Shown piece after piece: positions 1-10,584 of a stretch of 64,000 bases of DNA. The position numbers and the translations under genes are program-made. The stretch lies in the NCBI RefSeq assembly GCF_036669915.1, contig NC_089312.1, positions 31,411,830-31,475,829 of the forward strand. The letters run 5' to 3'. Numbering within the stretch: position 1 is the stretch's first letter; every line of letters begins with the position of its first letter. Below the pieces are notes generated by a model. That model saw only the letters and a list, made by a program, of their open reading frames with translations, did no database searches and was not told where the DNA came from. The stretch is from Pocillopora verrucosa. Its lineage: Eukaryota > Cnidaria > Anthozoa > Scleractinia > Pocilloporidae.

Positions 1-750
1 CGTCGTCCATAAGTGTGTCTAAGCACTGGTTTATGAGCTGTTCGTGTTCAAGAGTGAGATCTCTTCCTACTCTCTTGTAATATACTTCATTGTCTAGTTG
101 GCGTTTAGCCTCTTTTACATAGTCCTTTGTATTCATGATGACCGCAGCTCCGCCTTTATCTGCGGGCTTGATGATTATGTCCGTGTTATTGCTTAGTCTA
201 TGCAAAGCTGCTCCCTCGCGTTTGGTTAGATTATTACGTGGAGATCGTAGATTGTGCAAAGTCTCATCACTGATTTCTTGCCTTAATTTGTCAATATATG
301 TATTAAGGTATGGTTCCCTTGAGGTCTAGTATACACCTTGCGCTCCTTCTGGTTCAATTTTTGAAGAATCGATGGTTGGTATCTAGGGCCGTCTATTACG
401 TCTTCTATATTCTCAGGAGTGTGATATTCTTTAAGGGTTAGTCTGCGGGCAAAGGCATCAATGTCCTTACTGATGTCATATTTTCCTGGTGGCGGTGGTG
501 TTGGGCAAAAGTTAAGTCTCTTACATAGAAGGTTTGTTTCCGACTGCGTAAGTTGAATGTCAGATAAGTTTACTGTTCGCCTATTTAAAATATTCTCTGT
601 CTGCGTGGATTTATCACGTGTTATTTCTTTGGGTTTGTCTTTACTCATTGTCCATTTCCGTTCCAATGTCAATTTTCCGTTGTTATCTTTTCGGTTTGAT
701 TTCAATCTCAATCTTTGTATCTGTTCCTGGCGGTTGGGCAACCGCTAAAA
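1..750 (-). pseudogene. Penelope-like element reverse transcriptase, N-terminal part, frameshifted, cut by the left edge
   Basis: Two frames on the minus strand join into one protein. Residues from the 741-283 frame contain the block NFCPTPPPPGKYDISKDI followed by FARRLTLKEY, which matches the conserved region upstream of the RT domain in cnidarian Penelope-like elements (PLEs). After a one-base shift near position 320 the frame resumes with EPYLNTYIDKL and, near 150-190, reads IIIKPADKGGAAVIMN, the PLE RT signature around KPADKG. The catalytic RT motifs and the GIY-YIG domain would lie beyond position 1. The upstream part is highly charged (SKDKPKEITRDKSTQTEN). This is a decayed copy, not a host gene. 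I am confident of the family from the two blocks but cannot assign the PLE subgroup. Confidence 0.8.
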
Positions 751-962
751 TATATATATATGTACATCCGTTCATGAGCAACTGCCTTTTACAAGAAAAG
801 AAAGGTTCTTCACAGGTGAGCTATAATTAAAGAAATTGCTGAAAACAGGCCTGAAAACTGAAAACTGAAGTCAGGCCTTGACGCGATTGGAACCGTTCCT
901 TCTAAACACTTCAACGATTCTTCTAATTGAACGAATTATAAACAAAGAGACTGTTGACTTAC

Positions 963-1237
963 CCGATGGATTTCCAAGGCACAACCGGTACTTATCTTTT
1001 TCTTCTCCTTTTCCAAACCACTCATATTCAGCGTGAAGCGATTCATTAAGGGTTACTCCAAGATCTCCAAGGAGTGCTACTCCAAGGAGTCTGTTTTTTG
1101 TTTCATTTCTTGTCAAACGACGGATCTTGTCAAATCCGAGCCAAAACTCTCCCTTGAGGTCATTGCCAAAGCCATGTTTGTATTCATCCCAGGTGCGGTT
1201 GATATCAACAGAGCCATACAATAAGTACATCTGTGTC
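963..1237 (-). pseudogene. Fibrinogen-related domain (FReD) exon relic
   Basis: The minus strand encodes GSVDINRTWDEYKHGFGNDL, then EFWLGFDKI, HAEYEWFGKGEEKDKYRLCL and GNPSG, closely matching the middle of a fibrinogen C-terminal domain and the complete FReD gene at 22634-23017. It ends in a clean donor (G|GTAAGT at 963/962) at the same place in the domain as the complete gene's exon 2. Two faults suggest a relic. The N-terminal part of the exon (normally CDQTTAGGGWTVFQRR) is replaced by an unrelated short run. A 15-bp tandem duplication (CTCCAAGGAGT at 1065-1075 and 1080-1090) inserts about five residues. No matching downstream exon is visible before the Penelope fragment. It could still be an exon of a divergent live gene, but that is less likely. 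Confidence 0.75.
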
Positions 1238-1494
1238 AGCCTATGTGTGTCGCACCATCTTTTAGAGAGCAGTAATTGAAAACAAAGTTCTCTGAAGGGA
1301 CAGAACGCAAGGAGATGTTATCCAATCCGATCAAATTTAAAGAGCTCACTATTCCCAAGGAAGGATATCAGGAATGTTTCCTGCCTATAGGAGGAATTCC
1401 AAGGTGCAAGGTGATAATTGTTGGGATGATATTTTAGAGCAACTGTGGATTTAATTGTCATGTGAAGTACAAGTTGATAAAAGCGAGCAAATGC

Positions 1495-2147
1495 TACGGT
1501 GGCCCATAGAGGACATGCCACTTTTTTTTTTAATCGCGCGATAAACCTCATTTATTGATTCATACACAATGTAATCAGGAATATTAGATAATCCACACTT
1601 GTTCTCAGACACTTATAGCCATCTCCGCAAGTGTCTCACAGATTTCGCAAAATCAAGGTTTACTGTAATGGGCCCAGCTGTTCGAAGGCTGGTTAGCGCT
1701 AACCCAAGGTTAAATTTTAATCCGGGTTTCTTTATTCCTTTGTGGAGAAGCCTTCTCGGAATAATTTTCTCTCTTCCATTTTTTTTTTTTTGAGCATAAC
1801 ATAATCAAATTCTTCACAAAAGTAAGAACACTAAATTTCTTGTTTACGCCTTAAGATTTCACACTAAACCTGGGTTTACTTAACCCAGCTTTGAACAACC
1901 CAACCCTGATTCGTGTCGTACTGCTGTAGTAGAACTGCAAAGTATTTCTCAATGATCTTTTCACGAAAATAAAACGAACTATTGACCTCAAAACATACCT
2001 CCTCAAACTGTGGCAGCAATTGTAGTCCACGGAAACAACGTGCGTGACAGTCGATTATGTGAGACCTAACAATTTATCGCGCGACAGTTTAACATTTATC
2101 GGGCGATAGATTCCATTTATTGCGCAGTATTTTGATTTTACCACGCG

Positions 2148-2185
<38 letters not shown>

Positions 2186-2207
2186 ATGTCCTCTAAGGGC
2201 CATCGTA
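1495..2207. mobile_element. MITE with 26-bp terminal inverted repeats and 6-bp target duplication
   Basis: Left end TACGGTGGCCCATAGAGGA at 1495 and the reverse complement of the right end TACGATGGCCCTTAGAGGA at 2207 match over 26 bases with two differences. The flanks repeat AAATGC (1489-1494 and 2208-2213), the likely target-site duplication. Next to the inverted repeats are T- and A-tracts and ATCGCGCGATAAA-type subterminal motifs. There is no coding capacity, so it is non-autonomous. A second MITE is nested inside it. Confidence 0.75.
1670..1907. mobile_element. Nested MITE-like repeat with GGTTAGCGCTAACCC motif
   Basis: About 238 bp starts GGGCCCAGCTGTTCGAAGG and ends AGCTTTGAACAACCCAACCC, so the ends are imperfect inverted repeats. 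Just inside are GGTTAGCGCTAACCC and, near the other end, ACCTGGGTTTACTTAACCC. It lies wholly inside the 1495-2207 element and is therefore the younger insertion or a captured module. I saw no clear target-site duplication. No coding sequence. Confidence 0.55.
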
Positions 2208-2943
2208 AAATGCCCATATATCTAAAGAACTTTGCGCAGAGAAAGTTGCAATGAATCCCAAATTAATCATTTATTCAAAACTCTGGTTCCGCCAAATCTT
2301 CTATACGCTTTAGCTGTTTAAGGTGCCTCGGAATCTGACCTCTCCTCATATTTATTTCGTAAGTGCTTTTAAATTATCCAGGGACGTCCAGGAGTCTAAA
2401 TGAAAATACCTTTGAAATATTGATGACATTCCCTTGCCATCTTCTTATTTTATCTTTCATCTAAAAGTTGGAAAGTCACAATCTTTCTTCAATTGTTTTA
2501 TTTCTTACTTATTCGAGAGGACATAACCTCTAATTAAACCATGGAGAGTTAGGAGTTAATTTCTCCGCACGCAGAGCAAGGTAAATCTGTAAATACGAAT
2601 TTAAAATGTCTAATTTTTCTTATGGAAGTGATTCGAGTTAAATTGAAACTTCCCTTTAACTCATAAGTTCAGCTTTTTTTTTATTACACGTCTTTGGTCT
2701 GTTAAGTGAAAAAATAGGCAGTCTGGGACTGCTGTTATTACTAAGACTAATGTAGCAAAATATCATACTTAAATTCAAATGACTACATGAAGAGCGACAG
2801 TTTATCATAAACTATTCTACTGGACTTAACTTTTGTCACAGTACTAGGAAAAAAAGTACAGATTAATCAGATTAATTGATGGGCACATAGTGGAATGAAA
2901 ATTATCTACGAGTGTTCAGCTCAATGTCCGTTAGGATGCAGAT

Positions 2944-3121
2944 AGCCTGCATGGCAGGTGCTAGAAAGGTAGAGGTAAGTAAATGGTGCGCGCAAAGACA
3001 CGAAGCGTGATGGGAGGGAGGGTAAAGCTTCCTTTCCTTTTCCCTCTCGCTCCCCCTGCTTCACGCGCGCGACCTTTTCCTCCCTTCCCTTTCCCTCTCT
3101 ACCGCCTGCTATGCAGGCTAG
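2944..3121. repeat. Palindromic repeat (TAGCCTGCAT...ATGCAGGCTA)
   Basis: The left arm TAGCCTGCATGGCAGGTG (with AGGTAGAGG after it) and the right arm CCTCTCTACCGCCTGCTATGCAGGCTA-type end are inverted copies of about 28 bases. GCGCGC motifs lie symmetrically inside (near 2987 and 3066). The spacer is purine-rich on the left and pyrimidine-rich on the right, so the whole unit can fold back. This looks like a small foldback/MITE element. The open frame over it is only a consequence of the low-complexity spacer. Confidence 0.6.
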
Positions 3122-3127
3122 GATACG

Positions 3128-3180
3128 AATGTTTCAAGTTTTCTACTTGTGGTTTTGATTGTTAAATTACATACCAGTTT
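3128..3180 (-). pseudogene. Second partial copy of the RPA-like 3' coding end
   Basis: The minus strand reads KLVCNLTIKTTSRKLETF, matching KLVCHLIMKTTTGKLEAF of the RPA-like relic at about 3770-3820. The nearby non-coding sequence is also duplicated: 3295-3470 resembles 3505-3625 (both contain a GTTAATG...AACCACAC block, TTTTAACAGA and AACATAGGTAACAT). A local direct duplication of the 3' end of the RPA-like gene and its trailer is the simplest reading. Confidence 0.5.
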
Positions 3181-4178
3181 GATTGGTTTTCATTAACTCA
3201 TGAAACACAGTCTATTAGCTAATCTGTAACAATCAAATTACGACAAAACAATATAATAGAAAAACAGTGTACTGTGAAAAGTGTAATAATTTAGTGTATT
3301 CCTTGGGTTAATGAAAACCACACTGTAACATGCCGATTTTAACAGAGCTAACACACAGTGACATAACATAATTTTATTTCAACAAAGCCTATGACATACT
3401 TTAACATAGGTAACATAGGTACAACAGGAACTGGTGAATAACATGAACTGAACAATGATCCTTTAGTTACTGCATGAATTGCTGAATAACATGCCTTGAT
3501 TGATTTGGGTTTCTCAAGTTAATGGAACCACACCATAAAATGCTCATTTTAACAGAATTAACACAACATATTTCAACATAGGTAACATATGTAGTTACAG
3601 AAGGAATTGCTGAATAATATTCACTGACTGATCAACGATCATTTGTCTCTTTCCTGCATATAGGAGAAGTTTTTCAAGTTCTTCATGAGAAATATTATTT
3701 ATGTTAGTATCATTGTTGATTGACACTAAGAAACTTTGCAAGCCATCATTGAGGCATGTGAATGCTTCAAGTTTACCAGTTGTTGTTTTCATTATCAAAT
3801 GACATACTAGTTTGTTATTACATGCTGATTTTAACATAGAAGTTTTACAGCGTTCACATGTAACTATATCTTTGTCAGCTACTACTTGAACTGTATTATT
3901 ACAGACAATACAGGATGTTGCCTGTTTAACATGTTCTCCTAGACACTGTTCTTCTACAATATTATCTTTGATCTCTTTTGATGTTAGATTAATGTCATCA
4001 ATTTCGTCTTGAAGCTCAACAGTGGAAGACTAATCGGCATTCAAACACTTGGTATCATCAAAAATTTTTACTGCGACACGTTTAAAGAGATATGACTTTC
4101 CTGAATCAACTTTCTGAATCATATCTTCCCATAGTGCAAGCTTGATGCTTTCAGTGTGATCAGCAACAATGCAATCAA

Positions 4179-4583
4179 CGTGAATATGAAAGCGATCTTC
4201 GTAGTAATGAACACTACTTAAGCAGTAGTGAAAAGAAGGCCTGAAAAAAATTCAGGCCTGTATGGGACTTGAACCCATGACCTCTGCGATACCGGTTCAG
4301 TGCTCTACCAAATGAGCTAACAAGCCAACTGGGAGCTGGTCACTATGTTGGTTCCAAATAAACTCGTGAAGTGGTGAATAAACGGCTGTGAATATATGAA
4401 GGTCATATATTTGAACTGCGGATAAAGACGTGAATATGAAAGCGATCTTCGCAGTAATGAACACTACTCTTACACCACTCTTTTCACTACTGCTTAAGTA
4501 GTGTTTATTACTGCGAAGATCGCTTTCATATTCATGTCTTTATATCCGCAGTTTAAATATATGACTTTCATATATTCACAGCC
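4179..4583 (-). mobile_element. 405-bp tRNA-derived SINE composite with 11-bp target duplication
   Basis: The insert is bracketed by AATGCAATCAA at 4168-4178 and 4584-4594 and cuts the RPA-like frame, whose sequence continues on both sides. On the minus strand it holds a tRNA-like head (4326-4254; box A-like TTAGCTCATTTGGTAGAGC, box B-like GGTTCAAGTCC), a GGCCTGAA...TTCAGGCC hairpin, then a tail module ending CGCTTTCATATTCACG. The tail module is also present upstream of the head in both orientations, forming a long inverted repeat (about 4385-4475 against 4497-4585). The first and last bases are themselves imperfect inverted repeats (GTGAATATGAAAG against GTGAATATATGAAAG). Related copies lie at 18371-18600 and 61203-61405. 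Confidence 0.75.
4254..4326 (-). repeat. tRNA-like head of the SINE (not a functional tRNA)
   Basis: The sequence GGCTTGTTAGCTC... folds as a cloverleaf: a 7-bp acceptor stem with one G-U pair, a D arm GCTC/GAGC, and a T arm ATGGG/CCCAT around TTCAAGT. The anticodon stem has two mismatches and position 33 is C instead of U, so it is a SINE head rather than a working tRNA gene. Confidence 0.7.
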
Positions 4584-5674
4584 AATGCAATCAATTTACA
4601 TCAGTCTTTGGTCATTGAATATGACAGGTTTACTTTCTTCATTTTTGAACATAACTTTAGCACGTACATCCACAGTTTTGAAGGGGTCAGCTGAAAAGGC
4701 TTTTATTGTAATTAAAGGAAAGGAAACATCTAGGTTTTAGGTGAAATCAGTATCTGTAGGTGCTACCCTTGCCATTTTTGTTATTTTAAATTCTTTGCAG
4801 TTATTATTAGAAAAACGTGAGCTAGGTAGTCTTTTTAAACCTGAAATTTTGATGGGGGATTTCTGTTGTTGTGCTTGCTGTAGACTGGTTTGCTGTTTTG
4901 GATCGTAACATACTGCTCGGATCTTGTCAGCTTGTCCTGTTTGGATTGTGCAGTTAAAGATGGGTACTCTTGATTTTTTTCCTGTCTTTACTGGAGAGAG
5001 ACCATGTACATAGCCTTTGAATTCTATACCTGAAAATAATTGCAAATAACAGCTAATACTCAACTACACAATAAATACAAACAGCATTGAACTTGTGGAC
5101 TAGTATATAATCATATATGGATAATGTTGTAAATGTACATGTAGGTCAGGTATTTTGTTATTTAAAGCTAAAGAGCTTGGAAAGCTAAAGTTTCAGTAAA
5201 TTAAAACACACTGTTCATGTGTCAGGTTTTAAAACTCCATTCTGAAATGTTATGGTATGGAGTGACTTCCTTCATCATTATCAAAAGGATTATTTAGTAA
5301 TAGTTATAAATAACGAAACTACACAAAGGATTTCAAGGATTTCTTTCACATATGAATGAAAACTTCTCTTATAAAAATTTTTGATCACATTGCCTGTGAA
5401 GGCATTTGAACTTAAGTTGGCATAAAAATATATTCACCTTCTGCAACGTTTTTACTTGGAGATTTCCTATTGAAAAAAAAGAGAGAGATAGATTTTAGTT
5501 AAGTATACATGAAAACACATAATTTATCCTCTATACATACTTACCCTAGTGAGGCTGAATTGGCCATGTTGTGAACAACTCTGAAATAAATTGTAAATAC
5601 AATAATTATTCTAATTTTTCCTTAATAGTGCTTTGACAAGATTTATTGATGCAATACTGGATATGCTTATTCAA

Positions 5675-6183
5675 TTATGCAATTATGTTATTTGCTTCAA
5701 AGCAGTTTCTTGAAGCCCAAATTGCTTTGTAGTCTGAAAAATAGGTTTCTAATGTTTGAAAGTGTGCTTGTGCCTCTGGTAAGTTAGTGTATATATGGTC
5801 AATACAAGTATTACTGTCAGTGTTACTACAGAAAACTAACTGCCTATAGCCATTGTCTCTTATGAACAAGTTGTAAAGTGGTGTACGCCGTGAATCACTG
5901 AGCCAGTTTACATTGAAGGCGCCCATAAATATGTTAAATTGAGTTGGTTAAATGTCTCTTCGATAGCACCAGATGCTTCTCTTATTGATACTGAAGGTGA
6001 TCTGTAGACTGCTACAATTGTTACATGAGGGATCATCATGAATCTCAAAATAGTTATTTCTACAATATTTCTATTAGAGCAATATGGATACCCGTGATAA
6101 TAGTCAACTCGACTATACACTGCTATGCCTCCATATGTTCGTGTATTTTGTGAATGTCTTGAAGAATTATCATTTCTAAACAA
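5675..6183 (-). pseudogene. Helitron C-terminal AP-type endonuclease (EEP fold), inactivated
   Basis: Two overlapping frames on minus carry an endonuclease/exonuclease/phosphatase domain. The first (6183-5908) has GGIAVYSR and ITILRFMMIPHVTIVAVYRS, typical central strands. The second (5926-5675) has GAFNVNW, IDHIYTNL and FSDYKAIWAS. In active family members the corresponding motifs are usually GDFN and SDH. Here the Asp is Ala and the His is Tyr, so two catalytic positions are lost in addition to the frameshift near 5915. It lies 3' of the PIF1 relic, where Helentrons carry their endonuclease. The fold is recognised from motif order; the exact subgroup is not resolved. Confidence 0.7.
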
Positions 6184-6314
6184 TGTGTATTCTTCATCTT
6201 TTATATTAAATACAAACTGTCACTGACAAATTGAGAAAACCTTGTATGTGAAAAAATATTTACATCAGTACTTGAATAATTGAAATCTTTACGAACATCT
6301 TCTATGTGTCTATG

Positions 6315-8277
6315 TTATGACCTTGCATTAGGGAAACATGCTTTGAAACTAATCTGAGACACATTATAAACTGGAGTTACTGAAAGAGACAACTTCCCTT
6401 CACCTCTTAAACGATCCATTTCTGTTTGGACATCACAACTAACAGCTATTTTGTTTTCACATAGATCAGTAATAAAAAGGCCATCTATAGTGGTAACCCT
6501 ACTAAGACCAACATAATGTATATGTGATATTGCCCTTCTAGTGTCAAAGTTTACTACAATTATAGTTTCAGTGTCACCTTGTGATCTATGAATAGCATGT
6601 ACCGTTCTTGGTAAGAAGAACATCTTCCAGGTAAGTCCCTTCTAGTGTCAAACTTTACTACAACTATAGTTTCAGTGTCACCTTGTGATCTATGAGTAGT
6701 TCTAGCAGCAGCAGGTCTAAGTGCAAATTGTTTTCTAACCACTTGTAGCGATCTATTTCTACCTACCAGGTGTCCATGAAGGTTCAATACCCTGGACATG
6801 CAACTTTCTGTTATCATGTCTGGTTTTCTCTCCAACTTCAGCACGGTTAAACTGAACCTATATCATACTAAAAGGTTTGCCTGACTGATGTATTTGTATT
6901 AATTTGATAACATTAGTAGCACCATTCGTCATACCATCATCTGTTCTAGTACTGAGAGATCTTAGTCCTTTCTCCCACTGCTAAACTTGGATGGAATGTA
7001 ACTGTTTAGTTTTCTTGGGGTCACTTGGTATTTGTTTCAATATTCTGTCTTTGAACTCCAGTGACTGAGCACTAATTACACCATCTTGAGCCTTAATAAA
7101 GTACTTTTGACCTGACAGTGCAATATGGACCTCGTTATTAAACTCATTTACTTTGCTATTCTGAACAAACAAGTGTGGTGCATCTCTAGGGTAGTTAGCA
7201 CTACTTGGTAAAATAAGCCTTTTTTTCAATTACATAATGTCTTTGTTAGTATGATTACCTTCTCTTAACGTGTTTAACATTTCGGCAAATAGTTTACTCT
7301 CTCTTTGCCTCATTATTTGATTCAGTTCAAACATTTTGAAAAGCTCTTGCCAGACATTAGGGGCAAGGATACCATATTCATTACTGTCTACATGTTTAAA
7401 TATATAACCATCCATTACAGCCTGCAGTTGAAATAAATCTCCAATAGCAACGATACTAACACCACCAAAGGGTACTGAGCTACCTTTCATATCTTTTAGT
7501 CTGTTGTTGAACTGTAAATTGAACATAGTGTTATCAACCATAGATATTTCATCTATTAATATAAGCTTAACACTGCCAAGTTTACATCTTAGTGTATTAA
7601 GTCTACTTGAGTTCAGAGGCTTGAAGATCTTTAATGACTGACATGCTGTTATTACCAGAGCGCTATGAATGGTATTGCCTTTAATATTTATATGCTGCTT
7701 TACCAGTAGGTGCCAACATCTATACTTTCAATTCTGAAAAGTTATCGCCAGCCCTACTATTGTAATACTTAAGTGCTGCTTGATACAAGGCCTTGGTAAC
7801 ATGTGATTCACCTACACCTGCACCTCCACTAAGGACACAGAAGAATGGTTCATTCCACATTTTGATTAAATGCAAGACATGTTAGAAGAATTCCTTTTGT
7901 TCTTTATTTAATATCTGTACAAGGTGTCTGTATTCATCTTGTAATTCATTTATCAGCAATGTTTCAGTGTTCAGATCAGCTGATGGTATACCTAAATCAT
8001 CTGATAAATTATAGCTTTCATTAAAGTCAGGATGCAAGTCCTGGTTACCTTCAGCTACATCTTGTTGTACAAGATATTGTGTACATGGTACAATAGTATC
8101 ACATGTGTCTTCAATTCTACTCATCTCCTTTTGTATTTCACTGAAATCTTCATTACATATAGCATAATGCTTCACTTGTTCATTGATTGCATAACATAAC
8201 AGCAGGTACCGTTCTTGGTAAGAAGAGCATCTTCCAGCTAAGTCGGTTTCTTCATTTCTCCATGGTGTAAGCAGCAT
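6315..8277 (-). pseudogene. PIF1-like helicase part of the Helitron Rep/helicase protein, broken
   Basis: A series of frames on minus forms a superfamily-1 helicase of the PIF1 type. Starting at 8277: the N-terminal linker (LLTPWRNEETDLAGRCSSYQ), a Walker A region at about 7829-7802 reading LSGGAGVGES, APTGKAAY at about 7730-7690, a DE box LILIDEISMVDN at about 7570-7535, IVAIGDLFQLQAV near 7450, NQIMRQRE near 7325, and the C-terminal motif HRSQGDTET with HYVGLSRVT at 6600-6500. The usual Lys of Walker A (GVGKS) is Glu, so ATP binding would fail. There are stops near 7888, 7735 and 7683 and several frameshifts. A local duplication repeats the HRSQGDTET block (6560-6690). Confidence 0.8.
6560..6700 (-). 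repeat. Chimeric internal duplication in the helicase relic
   Basis: The block encoding HRSQGDTETIVVVKFDTRR occurs twice (about 6685-6640 and 6600-6535). Between the copies is RCSSYQERY, a segment that belongs to the start of the helicase linker (also at 8245-8207, nucleotides GTACCGTTCTTGGTAAGAAG). A piece from 1.6 kb away was therefore copied between two tandem copies of the C-terminal motif. Confidence 0.6.
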
Positions 8278-8656
8278 TATAAGTTCATGGTAATTTTTTT
8301 CTGGTTCAGTTTCCTTATTGAATCATACACTCCTTATTATTCTCGCTTTAGTTCTTCTTTTAGTTTTGCTAGAAGTAGGTAACTTGCTGTGCTCATTATC
8401 ATCATTCTGATTATCATCAATGAAAGCCTCTAATGGTAGACCATCTACATCCACTTCATTTGTTTGTTTCACATATGTTTTTTACTACAATCATACCAAG
8501 CCACCCAGTTTGCCAATGTTAGGTTTTCTAATTTTGTTGGGCTTTTACAATACCACTCTAACAATCCACTGATACAGATTTCTTTGCATTCATCATTCAT
8601 GTCTTCAATTTCATTCATTGGTTTCAAAAGCTCTACCCTCTCATCAGGGGGTGACG

Positions 8657-8807
8657 TATAAATACTATAAATACTATATGTACTATAAATACTATAAATA
8701 CTATATGTACTATAAATACTATATGTACCATAAATACTATATGTACTATAAATACTATATGTACTATAAATACTACATGTACTATAAATACTATAAATAC
8801 TATATGT
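8657..8807. repeat. AT-rich tandem repeat (TATAAATAC / TATATGTAC)
   Basis: About 150 bp is built of 9-bp units TATAAATAC alternating with TATATGTAC, giving higher-order blocks such as ACTATAAATACTATATGT. It lies inside the Helitron relic, between the Rep tyrosine region and the helicase linker. Open frames read across it on both strands are artefacts of a period divisible by three. Confidence 0.9.
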
Positions 8808-8899
8808 CGAGATGCTTTTCTCATAGGCAATTGTAATACGATGTACACTGCTTTGTGTGTACTGATCTACACATTATTAACAAATTTACTATTGATATT

Positions 8900-10235
8900 T
8901 CTTATTTGTTGTCTAATGCTATTATTCCTTTTTTTTTGCCTCAGCACAAGCTTCCCTCACAAGTTCACTCATTCCCTTCTGACCCTTTGATATGTAATTG
9001 ACTATGTACACAGCACATGCATATACATCTAGTATATACTGGATATCCATGTTGGCCCGCCATGCACTAAGACAAGCAGGGTTGTAATTGATTATTCGTA
9101 ATTCATTTGGATTTCTTTTTAAAAATACAGCAGGAGTGTTAAGAGATGACCTTATGGCACGTTAATATTTTTCTTCTGTCACACTGATGTTGATGAGTAA
9201 CTGATCAAAGGAAATGTCTTCTCCTTCTTTCATATTATTTAGATACCTTTTAATAGTCTGCCAATTACCTTTGTGCATTTTAAATTCATTATCAGCTGGA
9301 TCTTCATCTAGAGGATAGAGTATCATGGCGTGTTTCATTGGCGGCTGTGGACAGTTGAACCTACATTGAGTTTTGGTATTCTTACGGCATATATGTGAAT
9401 GTCTATGTACTTGTCTATTGACTAAATTCAGCAGTTCAGGATCATCTGTTCCCTTTTGACAAGTTTTGATCTTATCAATGCATGCTGTCAATTGCACATC
9501 ACTATCTACTTGAAACTGCGGAGCTCCTTCACGCCATGTTAGCATGTGTATATGAGATGACCCCCTCTGTTGATGTTCTACACGATAAAAGCAGTCTGAT
9601 ATTTTGCCTAAAGGTTCAGCAGAACTCGAAAGAAAGTTTTTTTAAAAATTAATTGACTTGATAGTCAAAGTGCCTTGCACACGTTACAGGATCAGTCTTT
9701 ATCAAGCGACACCTGTCTTCTTAGTTAAAGTTCTTTAGCTCTTCATCGGTATACTGTTTGTGATAAACAAGTTGACCAAGTATCCTAATTAAATGTAGCC
9801 AATGTGTTTCTGCAGATGAAAAACTACAAAACAGTGTAGCAGGACCTAATTGTCTAATCATTGGAAAGAGGTCTTCCTTAGCTTTTCCAAATTATGGAGG
9901 TGAACGACGTAATGCGTTTAGGAATTTATATCCTTCATCATGTTGAATTAATCTATTTAATACTCCTTGTTGTTTTCATTGCTCGGAAGTGATATTTTTG
10001 TCATTGCCCTTACACTTTCTAAGAGCGACATATGACTTCCCTAAAAGGATTTTGCTTTGTAAAAAATATTTACCACACACATCGCAGCTCGTCTATCTGA
10101 CCGTCTCAATTCTGATTTACAAACATCACTATAATTAACTTTCACTTTTCGTTGATTACTTTCAGGTCGTGCTTTACCAAGAAATATTCCAGGATATGCC
10201 AATTCTTCACAATATTTATCCATGAATATACTCAA
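8900..10235 (-). pseudogene. Helitron HUH Rep nuclease domain and Helitron-like N-terminal region, broken
   Basis: Starting at 10235 the minus strand encodes DKYCEELAYPGIFLGKARPE and LRRSDRRAAMCVVN, the Helitron-like N-terminal region. At 9554-9546 is the metal-binding HUH motif as HIH in QQRGSSHIHMLTWREGAP. A cysteine/histidine region follows (RQVHRHSHICRKN, CRFNCPQPPMKH). At 9015-8986 are the two candidate catalytic tyrosines in AVYIVNYISKGQKG. HUH plus YxxxY is the nicking/joining active site for rolling-circle transposition. The HIH and both Tyr survive, but frameshifts at about 9160, 9640 and 10040 break the frame. The N-terminal and Rep blocks lie in the expected order ahead of the PIF1 helicase. 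Confidence 0.8.
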
Positions 10236-10584
10236 TGATCTGTTACCTTCAGCTGGAGCAATATTAAGAATGTGTTGTTTCTCAATGTCTTCTAAAAAGT
10301 CAGTTGCTGTAAACGTAGTGTCAGTAACACCTGCAGGTATTTTTGCTTCATCTTCGCTCCAATCATCAGCTTTGTCTACTCTATCAGAATCATTATTGCC
10401 ATTTTTTCATTAACTGATTCCAATTGTGGATTGCCAATCTCATTGTCTTTATTTTCATCTTGAACAATTTCTACTTTGTATTTATTGACCCTGTCATCAT
10501 CAAATACAATGCCTTCATCTCTATAAAGGTTACTATTATCTATTAGTCACTTTGCTGCTTAAACCGTCTTATGTGGTCTAACAT

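Larger units (their letters stand above)
3595..5567 (-). pseudogene. RPA-like OB-fold / zinc-ribbon protein gene, three coding exons, broken
   Basis: The start is ATG at 5567 (MANSASL). Exon 1 is 5567-5545, exon 2 5466-5438 and exon 3 from 5029 on. Each junction has GT/AG and the phases agree (2, then 1), giving MANSASLGKSPSKNVAEG followed by IEFKGYVHGLSPVKTGKKSR. Exon 3 encodes OB-fold-like segments (FNCTIQTGQADKIRAVCYD; later DCIVADHTESIKLALWEDMI) and then a four-cysteine ribbon (CIVC at about 3909, CERC at about 3855), as in the large subunit of replication protein A, a single-strand DNA binder. Three in-frame stops (after ...DTDFT, after ...NDQRLM, after ...CLNAD) and a 405-bp insertion at 4179-4583 break it. 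Its place just downstream of the Helitron Rep/helicase/endonuclease relic on the same strand suggests it is the element's own RPA. The RPA link rests on domain pattern only. Confidence 0.65.

Noticed and set aside
4254..4326. tRNA gene on the minus strand
   Set aside because: Acceptor, D and T arms pair, but the anticodon stem has mismatches, position 33 is not U, and it lies inside a SINE with target duplications. The same applies to the head at 61265-61338.
8618..8848. Overlapping Tyr/Ile/Val-rich ORFs on both strands
   Set aside because: They are translations of the 9-bp AT-rich tandem repeat.
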